Positions 9,884-19,260 of a stretch of DNA of 51,180 nt are shown here, in pieces. The notes beneath the pieces are model-generated. The model made no database searches. It had not been told where the DNA came from and saw nothing but the letters and a program-made list of their open reading frames with translations. Origin of the DNA: Paracoccaceae bacterium (GTDB lineage Bacteria > Pseudomonadota > Alphaproteobacteria > Rhodobacterales > Rhodobacteraceae). Made by a program: the position numbers and the translations under genes. Each line of letters starts with the position of its first letter. Position 1 is the stretch's first letter. The stretch spans positions 1 through 51,180 of the forward strand of contig JAAELR010000153.1 in assembly GCA_024226455.1 (NCBI GenBank). The letters are read 5' to 3'.

Positions 9884-10381
9884 ATGACCAAACGCGCAAT
9901 GATCCTGATCGGAATGGGGGCAGGGATGGTCTGGGCAATCGTGCTTGTCTGGGTCGGGGTTGCCCATGTGAACCTGCCGGTGTTCTCGCTGTTGCCTTCC
10001 TTGGGCTTTGCCTTTCTCGGGCCGGGCATCGTCTATGCGCTGATGATCGGCTGGCTGGCGCAGGCGCGGTTTCGCGACGAGGCGATCATCGACGGAGCCC
10101 CGCCGCCGCCTGACTCGCGCTCTGACCTGAATGTGCGGGTGCTGCAGAACACCACCGAACAGCTGCTGCTGGCCGTCACACTGTGGCCGCCCGCCGCCTA
10201 TCTTTTTCTCGGTGATGGCCCGGGGGTGGTGATCTGCCTTGGCCTCGGGTTTACCATCGCCCGCATCGCCTTCTGGATCGGCTATCACATCTCGCCGCCG
10301 CTGCGCGCCTTCGGCTTTGCCGCCACCTTCTACCCCACGCCGATAGCGCTGATCTGGGCGCTGCTGGCGCGGGTGCTGTGA
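9884..10381 (+). CDS. MAPEG-like membrane protein
   Basis: 165-residue protein with four to five hydrophobic segments (about 5-25, 33-57, 95-113, 115-130, 143-163). The middle carries LNVRVLQNTTEQLLLAVTLW followed by FTIARIAFWIGYHISPPLRAFGF, the N-x-x-E and R-x-x-x-W-x-G-Y pattern of the MAPEG superfamily (membrane-associated eicosanoid/glutathione-metabolism proteins). Bacterial members have mostly unknown substrates. The ATG at 9884 was chosen because it opens on the first helix and 136 bases separate it from the mutase gene; a longer in-frame extension would begin inside the mutase. It is followed closely by the VOC gene. Confidence 0.7.
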   Translation: MTKRAMILIGMGAGMVWAIVLVWVGVAHVNLPVFSLLPSLGFAFLGPGIVYALMIGWLAQARFRDEAIIDGAPPPPDSRSDLNVRVLQNTTEQLLLAVTLWPPAAYLFLGDGPGVVICLGLGFTIARIAFWIGYHISPPLRAFGFAATFYPTPIALIWALLARVL

Positions 10382-10394
10382 AACGGGCCGCGCA

Positions 10395-11021
10395 ATGGAA
10401 CCTGTCCGGCTCGACCTCGATCATATCGTCATCAGTGCCGAACGGCTGGACGACGGGGTCGCGTTTGTCGGGCAAACCCTCGGCTTGCGCATGGCGCCGG
10501 GCGGCAAACACCCCGCCATGGGCACCCATAACCGTCTGATCGGTCTGGGCCAGACCTATCTGGAGGTTATCGCCATCGACCCCGACGCGCCGCCGCCCGC
10601 GCATCGGCGCTGGTTCGGGCTCGACGCTTTTCGCGGTGCGCCGCGGCTGACCAACTGGGTGGCGCGGACCACGGATCTGGACGCCGCGCTGGCGCTGGCG
10701 CCAAAGGGCACCGGCACGCCGATGCGGCTCAGCCGTGGCGATCTGCACTGGACCATCGCGGTGTCGCAGGACGGAACGTTGCCCTATGACGGCGCTTTTC
10801 CGGGCCTCATCGACTGGGGCGACGCGCAGCACCCGGCGGCGCGGCTGCCGGATGCGGGCGCCCGGCTTGAGACGCTGCAGGTCGCACACCCGTCAGGGGC
10901 GGAATTGCGCGTCGCGCTGGCGGGTTTCGCAGGCGGGCTCGAGGATCATGTGACCGAGGCTCCGCGGCCGGGTTTTCGCGCCGTTATCGCCACACCGGGC
11001 GGGGCCAAGGCGCTGGCATGA
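10395..11021 (+). CDS. VOC-superfamily (glyoxalase-like) protein
   Basis: 208-residue cytoplasmic protein opening with LDHIVISAERLDDGVAF, the beta-alpha-beta start of the vicinal-oxygen-chelate fold, with His10 as a possible metal ligand and TYLEVIAIDPD as the acidic strand of the first module. It resembles the 'glyoxalase-like domain' proteins of about 200 residues, whose substrates are unknown. It is not the epimerase expected in the methylmalonyl-CoA pathway: methylmalonyl-CoA epimerases are also VOC proteins but are shorter (about 135 residues) and carry a different metal-site pattern. It follows the MAPEG-like gene by 13 bases and is probably co-transcribed. Confidence 0.7.
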   Translation: MEPVRLDLDHIVISAERLDDGVAFVGQTLGLRMAPGGKHPAMGTHNRLIGLGQTYLEVIAIDPDAPPPAHRRWFGLDAFRGAPRLTNWVARTTDLDAALALAPKGTGTPMRLSRGDLHWTIAVSQDGTLPYDGAFPGLIDWGDAQHPAARLPDAGARLETLQVAHPSGAELRVALAGFAGGLEDHVTEAPRPGFRAVIATPGGAKALA

Positions 11022-11111
11022 TCCTGGCCCCCCGGGCGCTGATGGCGGCGGTCGGGGACCACGCCCCCGGGGCCGGATCTGCATCTGTTGCAAATGCGGC
11101 TCTGAGCCCCG

Positions 11112-11182
11112 CGCTCATCAAGCCCTTGCGGGCTTTCCTCGCGCATTGGCCGCGAGGAAAGCCCGCAAGGGCTTGATGAGCG
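11112..11182. repeat. perfect 32-bp inverted repeat, copy 1 of a dispersed element
   Basis: Arms 11112-11143 and 11151-11182 are perfect reverse complements with a seven-base loop (CATTGGC). The right arm reads GCGAGGAAAGCCCGCAAGG followed by a GATGAGCG end, and a related sequence recurs at 13442-13471 and 43195-43225. It lies 91 bases after the VOC gene and 53 bases before the J-domain gene, so it can form a very stable stem-loop in RNA of either strand. It may act as a bidirectional terminator or a REP-like element. Confidence 0.85.
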
Positions 11183-11234
11183 GTTGGCCGTAATAGCGAT
11201 ACACCTCTCGGTCAAAACACCCTAGACTTGCCCC

Positions 11235-11915
11235 ATGTCGATCTGGACCCGCATCTCTAATGCCATCGCCTCGCTCCGCGCCGGAGAGGGGCTGAGCGCC
11301 GTGTTCGACCTGTTGCGCACGCCGCCCGAGCGCTCGGTCGCCTTTACCATCGCGGTGATCGCGCTGGGCGCCAAGATGGCCAAGGCCGACGGGCGCGTCA
11401 CCCGCGACGAGGTTACCGCCTTCCGCGACGTGTTCGCCATCCCGCCCGAGGCCGAAAAGGAGGCCGCGCGGGTCTTCAACCTGGCCCGGCAGGACGTGGC
11501 GGGCTTCGACGATTACGCCCACCGCATCGCCCGGATGTTCCCGCCCGAATCGGGGGTGCCCAGCGATTTGATGGAGGGGCTCTTTCACATCGCCCTGGCC
11601 GACGGGGTCTATCACCCCGGCGAGGACGATTTCCTGGCGCAGGTGGCCGCGATCTTCGGCATGAGCCAGCGCCAGTTCCGCGGGCTGCGCGCGCGCTATG
11701 TCGATGACGCGGTGCCCGACCCCTATGATGTGCTCGGCGTCGCACACGGCACGCCGCTTGCCGAGATACGCAAGGCCTGGCGCGCCCAGGTGCGGTACAA
11801 TCACCCCGACGCGATGATCGGCCGCGGACTGCCGCGAGAGGCGGTCAAGCTGGCCGAAAAGCGGCTGATCGACATCAACCATGCCTGGGACGAGATCAGC
11901 AAAGAGGCCGCCTGA
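11235..11915 (+). CDS. DjlA-like TerB/J-domain co-chaperone
   Basis: 226-residue protein with an N-terminal helical TerB-like domain (about 30-150; the AKADGRVTRDE and ALADGVYHPGEDDF repeats carry the acidic TerB signature) and a C-terminal J domain (about 161-224) with PDPYDVLGV and the HPD motif at residues 190-192. J domains stimulate the ATPase of DnaK. DjlA normally has an N-terminal membrane anchor, and none is clear here, so this is the soluble DjlA-like form common in Rhodobacterales. Its TGA shares one base with the ATG of the next gene (TGATG), indicating coupling. Confidence 0.85.
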   Translation: MSIWTRISNAIASLRAGEGLSAVFDLLRTPPERSVAFTIAVIALGAKMAKADGRVTRDEVTAFRDVFAIPPEAEKEAARVFNLARQDVAGFDDYAHRIARMFPPESGVPSDLMEGLFHIALADGVYHPGEDDFLAQVAAIFGMSQRQFRGLRARYVDDAVPDPYDVLGVAHGTPLAEIRKAWRAQVRYNHPDAMIGRGLPREAVKLAEKRLIDINHAWDEISKEAA

Positions 11916-12946
11916 TGCGGATCGCCACCTACAATGTCGAATGGTTCGACAACCTTTTCGGCAATGACGGGCGGCTATTGACCGATGAACGCTGGTCGGG
12001 GCGTCAGGACGTGACCCGCGCGGCGCAGATTGAGGCTCTGGGCATCGTTTTCACTGCTCTGGATGCGGACGCCGTGCTGATCGTCGAAGCCCCCGACACA
12101 AACCGCAAACGCTCTACGGTGAAGGCGCTGGAGTATTTCGCCCGCCATTTCGGTCTGCGTGCCAATACTGCCCTGACCGGCTTTGCCAACGGCACCCAGC
12201 AGGAACTGGCGCTGCTTTTCGATCCGGGCCAGTTTCGCGCCGAGCATGACCCGATGGGTGACCCCACCGGCAAACACGGCGCCTGGGACGCGCCGCGCTT
12301 TGACGGGGTGTTCCGCATCGACCTCGACACCGACGCCGCACCCGAACAGGTGCGCTTTTCCAAGCCGCCGCTAGAGGCGCGGCTGGAGACCCCGGGCGGC
12401 ACCGCGTTGCGGCTGATCGGGGTGCATGTGAAATCCAAGGCGCCGCATGGAGCCGACACGCCCGAAGAGATTATGCGCGTGGCCATCGACAACCGCCGCA
12501 AGCAACTGGCCCAGTGCATCTGGCTTCGCCAACGGGTCGAGGGGCATCTGCAGGCGGGTGAGAACCTGATTGTTCTGGGCGATTTCAACGATGGCCCCGG
12601 GCTGGACGAATACGAAAAGCTGTTTGGCCGGTCGGGGGTCGAGATCGTGCTGGGCGACGACAGCGACGGTCCGTGCCTTTACGACCCGCATGCGCGCATG
12701 ACCCTGTCCCAGCGGGTCGGGGCGATGCCCGCCACGGCTCGGTTCTACATCCACCAGGAGGACCGGTATCTGCAGGCGCTGCTGGACTACGTGATGCTGT
12801 CGCCGGGTCTGCGCGCGCAGGGGTCACGCTGGCGCATCTGGCATCCGTTCGACGACCCGATCTGTTACCGCACGCCGGAACTGCGCCAGGCCCTGCTGAC
12901 CGCGTCGGACCATTTCCCGGTCAGCGTGGATCTGCCGATGCAATAG
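11915..12946 (+). CDS. endonuclease/exonuclease/phosphatase-family protein
   Basis: 343-residue protein of the metal-dependent EEP fold. Visible motifs in order: IATYNVEWF (3-11, catalytic Asn), VEAPD with the metal-ligand glutamate at Glu58, LIGVHVKSK, VLGDFNDGP (the D-x-N pair), and the C-terminal SDHFPV with the general-base histidine at His333. No signal peptide or membrane segment. Substrate could be nucleic acid, phosphoester or phospholipid; nothing in the sequence decides. It is translationally coupled to the J-domain gene. Confidence 0.85.
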   Translation: MRIATYNVEWFDNLFGNDGRLLTDERWSGRQDVTRAAQIEALGIVFTALDADAVLIVEAPDTNRKRSTVKALEYFARHFGLRANTALTGFANGTQQELALLFDPGQFRAEHDPMGDPTGKHGAWDAPRFDGVFRIDLDTDAAPEQVRFSKPPLEARLETPGGTALRLIGVHVKSKAPHGADTPEEIMRVAIDNRRKQLAQCIWLRQRVEGHLQAGENLIVLGDFNDGPGLDEYEKLFGRSGVEIVLGDDSDGPCLYDPHARMTLSQRVGAMPATARFYIHQEDRYLQALLDYVMLSPGLRAQGSRWRIWHPFDDPICYRTPELRQALLTASDHFPVSVDLPMQ

Positions 12947-12978
12947 CAATGGCGGGCAAACGCGCCTATATCGGGACC

Positions 12979-13275
12979 ATGACCAGATATGCCGCATATA
13001 CACTCGCCCTGACGTTGGCGATCAGCCCCGTCGTCGCGGCGGAAAACGACGACCTGCGCGAAGGCATGGACCTTCTGTCGGAAGGCACAAGGTTGCTGCT
13101 GAGAGGGCTTCTGGGCGATATCGAGCCTGCCCTGCGCGAGCTTGAAGGCGCGCTGCGCGAAATGCACGCCTACCACCCGCCCGAGATCCTGCCCAACGGC
13201 GACATCATCATCCGCCGCAAGTTGCCCATGAAAGTGACCCCGCCTGAGGAAGAAGGCGGCGAGACCGATCTTTAG
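12979..13275 (+). CDS. small exported hypothetical protein
   Basis: 98-residue protein with a signal peptide (MTRYAAYTLALTLAISPVVAA), a helical amphipathic middle (residues 24-60, LREGMDLLSEGTRLLLRGLL) and an acidic C-terminus (PPEEEGGETDL). Proteins of this shape occur in Rhodobacteraceae but their function is not known. An ATG 30 bases earlier is in frame; the 12979 start was preferred because it puts the basic residues directly before the hydrophobic core. It is convergent with ppx, 201 bases apart. Confidence 0.65.
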   Translation: MTRYAAYTLALTLAISPVVAAENDDLREGMDLLSEGTRLLLRGLLGDIEPALRELEGALREMHAYHPPEILPNGDIIIRRKLPMKVTPPEEEGGETDL

Positions 13276-13380
13276 GGCGTTTCGACTTTCTGTTGAACCA
13301 GATCCAGCCGTTTCTCGTGTTCGAGCAAAGCGAGACGCAGCGAAAGCCGAATCGATAAAGCCAAGTTGCCATGGGCAGGC

Positions 13381-13471
13381 CGCTCATCGGCCCCTTCGGG
13401 TCTCTCTTCGCTGACGCGGCCGCCGGCGGCGGCGGCGCCCCCGAGAAGGGCCCGCAAGGGGCCGACGAGCG
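13381..13471. repeat. imperfect inverted repeat, copy 2 of the dispersed element
   Basis: The left arm (13381-13410) begins CGCTCATCGGCCCCTTCGGG and the right arm (13442-13471) ends GGCCGACGAGCG; they pair with several mismatches and single-base gaps around a GC-rich loop. The right arm has the GGGCCCGCAAGG core shared with copies at 11151-11182 and 43195-43225. It lies between the convergent ends of the small exported protein and ppx, six bases from the ppx stop, so a bidirectional terminator role is plausible. Confidence 0.65.
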
Positions 13472-13476
13472 CGCGT

Positions 13477-15030
13477 TTACCGCACCCGCCGCTGCCGCTT
13501 GACCACCGGGTCGGCCTCAAGCGACCCGGCGAGCGCCTTGAACCGCGCCTCGGCCACCTCTCCAAAGAGCCCCATCGACCGGGCCGGAAGCCACAGTTCC
13601 AGCACTTTCTTCTTTGGGAACCAGCGCAGTTCTCCCATCGCCTCCAAGTCGTCGGCGGCCAGCATCGAGGCAAAACGCATCGCGCGCCCTAGCACCTGAG
13701 CCTGACGCAGATCACTGTCGGTCAACAGCTCGAACAGCGGTGAAAACCGGGTCTCCTCGCGGCTGTTCTTGTAGCGGTGCAGCAGCGCCAGCCCCAGGAA
13801 GATCCGAGCCGTGTGGGTCAACCCGCCCAGCGACGCCCGTGTGGCGTTGTCAAAGCAGACCTCGTGGCGATAGTCGGGATGCGCCCGCCAGCTGACATCG
13901 TGCAGCAGACAGGCGGCCTTGATCACCCGCGCCCGGTTCGGCGGCACCTGGCGGAACAGCGGCGAAAGGAACTTGTACAACACCCGGCCAAAGCCCGGTC
14001 GCCGCGCGTCCTTGGCCTCTGCAAACCGGCAGGCCTCGACCAGCGGGTCGCGGCGGCGCAGCTTGTCGGGCATCTGTTCATAAAGCATGCCCTCGCGGAT
14101 GCCATAGCCCGAGACCGCGATCTCGCGTGGCTTAAGCGCCCGGATCAGACCTTTCAGCACTTCGCAGGCCAGCGGCACCAGCGCCATGCGCGCCTCGCTG
14201 ATGCCGGTCATCGCGCGCAGGTCGTCAAGCGGGTGCTCGCCGATCCATTTCACCGTCTCGCGCACCGATTTCGGCGTCATCCGGTATTCGTGCAGCACAT
14301 GCAGCGGATAGCCGCGCCGTTCCATGTCGAGCCGGGCAATGGCGCGCCACGACCCGCCGACCAGATAAAGCCGGTCCTGACGCGGGCCCATCTGTGCCAC
14401 CAGCCCGGCGATGGTGTCGCGAATATGGGCCTTGCGAGCCTTTCTGGAGCGTATCGCCTGCAGTCGCAAAGGCCCCAGCGACGAGGTCGCGCAGGCGCCC
14501 ACCTCGCCGTGGTTCAGCTCCGCCAGTTCCATCGAGGACCCGCCGATATCGCAGACCATGCCGCTGGCGTCGGGCCAGCCCAGCAGCACGCCCTGCGCCG
14601 AAAGCCGCGCCTCCTCCTCGCCCGGGATCACGTGCAGCGTCAGCCCGGTCTCGCGTTTCACCTCGTCGCAGAACTCGGGCCCGTCTTCGGCCTCGCGCAC
14701 CGCCGCGGTGGCCACCGCCGTCAGCGGCGCCATGCTCATGGATGCGGCCAGCAACTGAAACCTCCGGATAGCCACAAGTGCCCGTCGCCGCCCCTCTGGG
14801 TTCAGCCGCCCGGTCTGCTGCACACCGGCCCCCAGTGCGGCCATCAGTTTTTCGTTGTAGAAATAGGCCGGGCTGCGCGCCGCGCCGTCGAAGATCACCA
14901 GCCGCACAGAGTTCGAACCCACATCGACGACGCCGACCCGTTCAAGGTATTTCATCGCCGGATCGTTGAACAGCGGGTGGCCGAAATGCCCCCAGTCCTC
15001 AACCGTTTCCGTAGCGCTGCTCATCGCCAT
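13477..15030 (-). CDS. ppx: exopolyphosphatase / Ppx-GppA family
   Basis: 517-residue protein. An actin-like ATPase fold starts with GVVDVGSNSVRLVIFDG (33-49). Further motifs are VATAAVREAEDG, VIPGEEEARLS and CDIGGSSMEL, the second phosphate-binding loop. The C-terminal part (from about 320) has an HD-like helical region with LLHDVSW. Members release phosphate from polyphosphate ends or act on pppGpp; with ppk directly upstream, polyphosphate is the likely substrate. The start gives a 26-residue lead before the conserved region; Met27 is an alternative start. The ppk gene ends 148 bases upstream on the same strand. Confidence 0.9.
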   Translation of the reverse strand: MAMSSATETVEDWGHFGHPLFNDPAMKYLERVGVVDVGSNSVRLVIFDGAARSPAYFYNEKLMAALGAGVQQTGRLNPEGRRRALVAIRRFQLLAASMSMAPLTAVATAAVREAEDGPEFCDEVKRETGLTLHVIPGEEEARLSAQGVLLGWPDASGMVCDIGGSSMELAELNHGEVGACATSSLGPLRLQAIRSRKARKAHIRDTIAGLVAQMGPRQDRLYLVGGSWRAIARLDMERRGYPLHVLHEYRMTPKSVRETVKWIGEHPLDDLRAMTGISEARMALVPLACEVLKGLIRALKPREIAVSGYGIREGMLYEQMPDKLRRRDPLVEACRFAEAKDARRPGFGRVLYKFLSPLFRQVPPNRARVIKAACLLHDVSWRAHPDYRHEVCFDNATRASLGGLTHTARIFLGLALLHRYKNSREETRFSPLFELLTDSDLRQAQVLGRAMRFASMLAADDLEAMGELRWFPKKKVLELWLPARSMGLFGEVAEARFKALAGSLEADPVVKRQRRVR

Positions 15031-15178
15031 CTGACCTCCGGCCGTTACGTGGGCTCACGTTGCAACAAGCCGCGGGTCGGGTCAATCGGGGCCGGGGTCG
15101 GGCAAGGAATGCACGGGGTTTTCCGGCGCTTGCGAATGCCCCATTCACCCGCGCCCGGTTTCTGCCCGCCGCCCGCCG

Positions 15179-17353
15179 TCAGTCCCTCGAATGCGCCAGT
15201 TCCGGCACATCCGACGCCCCGGCAGAGCCGCGCCCCGAAAGCGACGGGTTCTCCATGAAGAACCGGTGACAGTTGAACATCTGCTCGCCATCCTCCGGCA
15301 GCCGCCGGGCGAAAGAGCCATCCGGCGCCATCACCCAGCTTTGCGCCTGATCGGCCAGATTGGCGGCCATGATCTGGCCGACGATCTGCGCCTTCACCGT
15401 GGCGTTGCGGCATTCCACCAGCGTCTCGACCCGGCGGTTGAGGTTGCGGTCCATCCAGTCCGCCGAAGAGATGAACACCCGCGCCTTCTTGCTGGGCAGC
15501 CCCTGGCCGTTGCCGAAACAGACGATGCGCGAATGCTCCAGGAACCGCCCGATGATCGACTTGACCCGGATGTTTTCGCTCAACCCCTTGATGCCGGGGC
15601 GCAGCCCGCAGATGCCGCGGATCACCAGGTTGATCTTCACCCCGCTCTGCGAGGCGCCGTACAGCGCGTCGATCACCTCTGGCTCGATCAGAGAGTTCAT
15701 CTTGGCCCAGATCTCGGCGGGTTTGCCGGCCTTGGCAAAGGCGCTCTCGGCCTTGATCTTCTCGATCAGCGAGGATTTCAGCGACAGCGGCGAGATCGAA
15801 AGGTTCTCCAGCCCGTCGGGCGGCGCGTAGCCGCCCACATAGTTGAACACCTTGGTGGCGTCGCGCCCCATGCCGGTGTCGCAGGTGAACAGCGACAGGT
15901 CCGTATAGACCCGGGCGGTAATGGGGTGGTAGTTGCCGGTGCCGTAATGGGTATAGGTCACCAGCTTGCCACCCTCGCGCCGCACCACGATGCTGATCTT
16001 GGCGTGGGTCTTGTAGTTGATGAAACCATAGACCACATGCGCGCCGGCCCGTTCCAGCCGCCTTGACTGACGGATATTCGCCGCCTCGTCGAACCGCGCC
16101 TTCAGCTCGACCAGCGCGGTCACCGACTTGCCGTCCTCGGCCGCCTCGCAAAGCGCGCCGACGATGGGTGACTCGTTGGAGGTCCGGTAAAGCGTCTGCT
16201 TGATCGCCAGCACGTTGGGGTCGTTGGCCGCCTGCTGCAGGAACCGCACCACCATGTCGAAGGTCTCGTAGGGGTGATGCAGCAGCATGTCCTTCTTGCG
16301 GATCGCCGCGAACATGTCGCCGTCATGGTCCTGCACCCGCTCGGGCACCCGCGGGGAGAACGAGGTCCACAGCAGATCGGGCCGCTCGTCGATCACCAGT
16401 TCGTCCAGATCGGCCATGCCGATCAGCCCGTCGACCTGCACGATCTCGTCATCGGTGACATGCAGTTCCCGCTTGATCATGTTCAGCAACCCCGACGGCG
16501 CCCCGGCAGAGATCTTCATGCGGATCACTTCCCCCCGCCGGCGGCGCTTCAGCGCCGTCTCGAACTCGCGCACCAGATCCTCGGCCTCGTCCTCGACCTC
16601 CAGGTCGCTGTCGCGCAGTACGCGGAAGGCGCAACTGCCCTTTTCCACATAGCCGGGAAACAGGCTGCCCAGATGCAGCAGCAGCAGATCCTCCAGCGGC
16701 AGGAACCGGGCCTCGCCCTCGGGCGAGGGCAGCCGCACGAAACGGTCGATCTGATGCGGCACCGGCAACAGCGCCTGCAGCTTGCGCTTGTCCTTGGCCC
16801 GCTCCAGCTGCAGGGCCAGCGAAAAGCCGGTGTTGGGAATGAACGGGAACGGGTGTGCGGGGTCGATGGCCAGCGGCGACAGCACCGGAAAGACCTGGTT
16901 CAGGAACACCTCTTCCAGATGCGCCCGGTCCTCGTCCGAGATGGATTCGAGCGCGCAGATCGAGATGCCCCTGGCCTCCATCTCGCTGGAAAGCCCGTCG
17001 AACACGGTCTGCTGATGTGCCATCAGCCGCCGGGCGTCGGCGTTGATCAGCCGCAGCTGCTCCTGAGGCGTCAGCCCGTCGACAGCGGGGGTATTGTGGC
17101 CCTCGCGCGCCAGTTCGCGCAAGCCGGCGACTCGCACGGTATAGAATTCATCCAGATTGGCGGCACTGATCGACAAGAACCGCAGCCGCTCCAGCAACGG
17201 CACACGGACGTTCTCGGCCTCTTCCAGAACCCGCCAGTTGAACCCCAGCCAGCTCATCTCGCGATTGTAAAACCGTTTGGGGCCGGCAAAGTCTGCCTCC
17301 GGCAGCTCCAGAGGGGCGGCAAAGGGTGATTTCAGAAAGTCTGCATCGGACAT
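15179..17353 (-). CDS. ppk: polyphosphate kinase 1
   Basis: 724-residue RNA degradosome-type polyphosphate kinase that reversibly makes polyphosphate from ATP. The N-terminal domain has [20 protein letters not shown] and [18 protein letters not shown]; the catalytic region has [15 protein letters not shown], the autophosphorylated histidine His450 (THAKISIV) and a second histidine at His469 ([11 protein letters not shown]), 19 residues apart as in E. coli [21 protein letters not shown] is the conserved C-terminal PLD-like motif. The ATG at 17353 ([11 protein letters not shown]) was chosen; the frame is open for another 178 codons upstream, but that part overlaps hdaA antiparallel in reading and lacks similarity. 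It is downstream of hdaA by 41 bases. Confidence 0.95.
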   Translation of the reverse strand: MSDADFLKSPFAAPLELPEADFAGPKRFYNREMSWLGFNWRVLEEAENVRVPLLERLRFLSISAANLDEFYTVRVAGLRELAREGHNTPAVDGLTPQEQLRLINADARRLMAHQQTVFDGLSSEMEARGISICALESISDEDRAHLEEVFLNQVFPVLSPLAIDPAHPFPFIPNTGFSLALQLERAKDKRKLQALLPVPHQIDRFVRLPSPEGEARFLPLEDLLLLHLGSLFPGYVEKGSCAFRVLRDSDLEVEDEAEDLVREFETALKRRRRGEVIRMKISAGAPSGLLNMIKRELHVTDDEIVQVDGLIGMADLDELVIDERPDLLWTSFSPRVPERVQDHDGDMFAAIRKKDMLLHHPYETFDMVVRFLQQAANDPNVLAIKQTLYRTSNESPIVGALCEAAEDGKSVTALVELKARFDEAANIRQSRRLERAGAHVVYGFINYKTHAKISIVVRREGGKLVTYTHYGTGNYHPITARVYTDLSLFTCDTGMGRDATKVFNYVGGYAPPDGLENLSISPLSLKSSLIEKIKAESAFAKAGKPAEIWAKMNSLIEPEVIDALYGASQSGVKINLVIRGICGLRPGIKGLSENIRVKSIIGRFLEHSRIVCFGNGQGLPSKKARVFISSADWMDRNLNRRVETLVECRNATVKAQIVGQIMAANLADQAQSWVMAPDGSFARRLPEDGEQMFNCHRFFMENPSLSGRGSAGASDVPELAHSRD

Positions 17354-17394
17354 GGGCGGCGTTGCCCCATAAGCGTTTGACAAGGAAGTGGCAA

Positions 17395-18078
17395 TTAATG
17401 CCCCGCTTCGCCCAGCTTGTCCAGCACCCGGGCCGCCAGAGGACGCGTGATGCGACGTTTCTTCGCGAGTGCTGCGCGGTCCAGCGCCTCGACCACCCGG
17501 CCCGCACCGGCAAACGACCGCTCCATGCGCCCGGTCAGATAGGTGACGACCCCGGCATCGACCGCGATCTGCCGGTCGGTGAACAGCTTGACCAGGACAG
17601 CCGCAAGCAGTGTGTCGTCGGGGGCGGCCAGCGTGACCAGGGCGCTGCCCTGCATCCGGCTTTGCAGATCGGGCAGGCTCAGTCCCCAGCGCAACGGCGG
17701 CGAGGCGGCGGTGATCAGCAGCCCGCCGCCCTCGGCGAGGACCAGATTGTGCAGGTGAAACAGCGCCTGCTCGGCGGCGCCGTTGCCGGCGATCCGGTCG
17801 GCATCCTCCACCGCCACCATCGCCCCGGCCAGCGCCGCAACATCGGCGTCCGCCAGATCGTGCGCCGCCACGATCCGCGCGCCGCACATGGCCGCCCAGA
17901 CATGGACCAGATGCGTCTTGCCCGCGCCCCGCGGCCCCGCCAGCACCAGCTTGCCCCCGGGCCAGTCATGCCAGCCCTGTATCGCCTGAACCGCCGCTTC
18001 ATTGCCCGGCGACACGAAGAAATCGCCGCGCCCCAGCGCCGGTTCACCGGGCAGATCGAATGTCAGTTGCTCGGCCAC
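17395..18078 (-). CDS. hdaA: DnaA regulatory inactivator HdaA
   Basis: 227-residue AAA+ protein of the Hda family, which with the DNA sliding clamp promotes hydrolysis of DnaA-bound ATP and limits re-initiation of replication. The N-terminus [13 protein letters not shown] holds a QLTFDLP clamp-binding motif. The P-loop GPRGAGKTH is at about 48-56, Walker [10 protein letters not shown] follows, and the C-terminal lid ends [14 protein letters not shown]. The start is GTG at 18078, sharing one base with the TAG stop of the upstream permease (TAGTG), a coupled start. Position next to ppk/ppx is common in this bacterial group. Confidence 0.9.
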   Translation of the reverse strand: MAEQLTFDLPGEPALGRGDFFVSPGNEAAVQAIQGWHDWPGGKLVLAGPRGAGKTHLVHVWAAMCGARIVAAHDLADADVAALAGAMVAVEDADRIAGNGAAEQALFHLHNLVLAEGGGLLITAASPPLRWGLSLPDLQSRMQGSALVTLAAPDDTLLAAVLVKLFTDRQIAVDAGVVTYLTGRMERSFAGAGRVVEALDRAALAKKRRITRPLAARVLDKLGEAGH

Positions 18079-19169
18079 TACTCGTCGTCGGGTTCCACGC
18101 CCCCGACACCCTCGACACCCCCGACGCCCTGATACAAAAGCCCGGCCTTGTATTGCTCCAGCGCGAACCGCGTCAGCACCCCAAGAGCTGCCGCCACCGG
18201 CACCGCCACCAGCATGCCGACAAAGCCGAACAGCGTGCCAAAGACCGAAAGCGCAAAGATCAGCCAGACCGGGTGCAGCCCCACCGAATTGCCCACCAGC
18301 TTGGGCGTCAGAATGTTGCCCTCCAGGAACTGCCCGGCGAAAAACACCGCCGCCACGATCCCGATCGGCAGCCATGTGCCCCAGAACTGGAACAGCGCCA
18401 GCCCGATGGCCAGCAAGCCCCCGACGATGGCGCCCACATATGGGATGAACGACAACAACCCGGCAATCGCCCCCACCACCAGCCCGAACTGCAGCCCCGC
18501 CAGCATCAGCCCCACCGCATAGAACACGCCCAGCACCAGCATCACTGTGCCCTGACCGCGGATGAAAGAGGCCAGCGTCCGGTCGATCCGATAGGCCAGA
18601 TGCCGGATCACCGGCGCATGGTCGCGCGGCAGCAGATCGTCGATCTTGGCCACCATCCGGTCCCAGTCCAGCAGCATGTAGAACGCCACCACCGGCACGA
18701 TCACCACCAGCACCAGAATATTCAGCAGCGACAGGGCGCTGGTCAACAGCCCGTCCACCAGTGCCCCGCCCTTGGATTGGATCATCTCGCCCAGCGACAC
18801 CAGCGACTGACGGATGGTCGAATTCTCGTCCATCAGCGACGGAAACCGCTCTGTCAAAAACCCCTGCAGGTCGAGCGCCAGCTGCGGCGCCACGTTGACA
18901 AGCGCCACCGCCTGCTCGACCAGTGTCGGGATCACCGCCAGCGCCATCACCACGAAGATCACCACCGCCACTAGCGTGATCAGCACCGTCGCCGCCGCCC
19001 GTCCCAGCCCCCAGCGCTCCAGCCGGTCGGCGACCGGGTCGAGGCCATAGGCGACGGCCCCGCCCAGCACGAATGGCAAGATCACATCGCCCAGAAACCA
19101 CATCACCACCAGAAACACCGCCGCCGCGATGCTCCAGATCCTCACCTGCATTCCCACGGGAAGAGCCAT
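18078..19169 (-). CDS. AI-2E-family (PerM-type) permease
   Basis: 363-residue polytopic membrane protein with the family layout: two N-terminal helices (VRIWSIAAAVFLVVMWFLGDV; VLGGAVAYGLDPV), an amphipathic central region, a helix pair around 150-170, and a C-terminal helix bundle with GLLSFIPYVGAIVGG (the PYVG family motif), LEGNILTPKLVG and FGTLFGFVGMLVAVPVAA. Some members export autoinducer-2 or are Na+/H+ antiporters; substrate here is unknown. The ATG at 19169 follows AGGAA by seven bases; an earlier in-frame ATG lacks that. The C-terminus carries a tandem GVGGVE hexapeptide duplication. Coupled to hdaA. Confidence 0.85.
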   Translation of the reverse strand: MALPVGMQVRIWSIAAAVFLVVMWFLGDVILPFVLGGAVAYGLDPVADRLERWGLGRAAATVLITLVAVVIFVVMALAVIPTLVEQAVALVNVAPQLALDLQGFLTERFPSLMDENSTIRQSLVSLGEMIQSKGGALVDGLLTSALSLLNILVLVVIVPVVAFYMLLDWDRMVAKIDDLLPRDHAPVIRHLAYRIDRTLASFIRGQGTVMLVLGVFYAVGLMLAGLQFGLVVGAIAGLLSFIPYVGAIVGGLLAIGLALFQFWGTWLPIGIVAAVFFAGQFLEGNILTPKLVGNSVGLHPVWLIFALSVFGTLFGFVGMLVAVPVAAALGVLTRFALEQYKAGLLYQGVGGVEGVGGVEPDDE

Positions 19170-19260
19170 ACGTTTTCCTATCTGCACCAATGCGCAACAC
19201 ATCGCGCGTCTGGCGCGGCCTTTCAAGTCCGGGGCAGTAGTCCCGGGCGATCCGCCGGCG

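Noticed and set aside
10395-11021. Methylmalonyl-CoA epimerase
   Set aside because: Attractive by location near the mutase, but the protein is much longer than epimerases and lacks their metal-ligand pattern.
13777-15258. 493-codon plus-strand frame opposite ppx
   Set aside because: Antisense of a full-length Ppx with all motifs; the translation is low-complexity.
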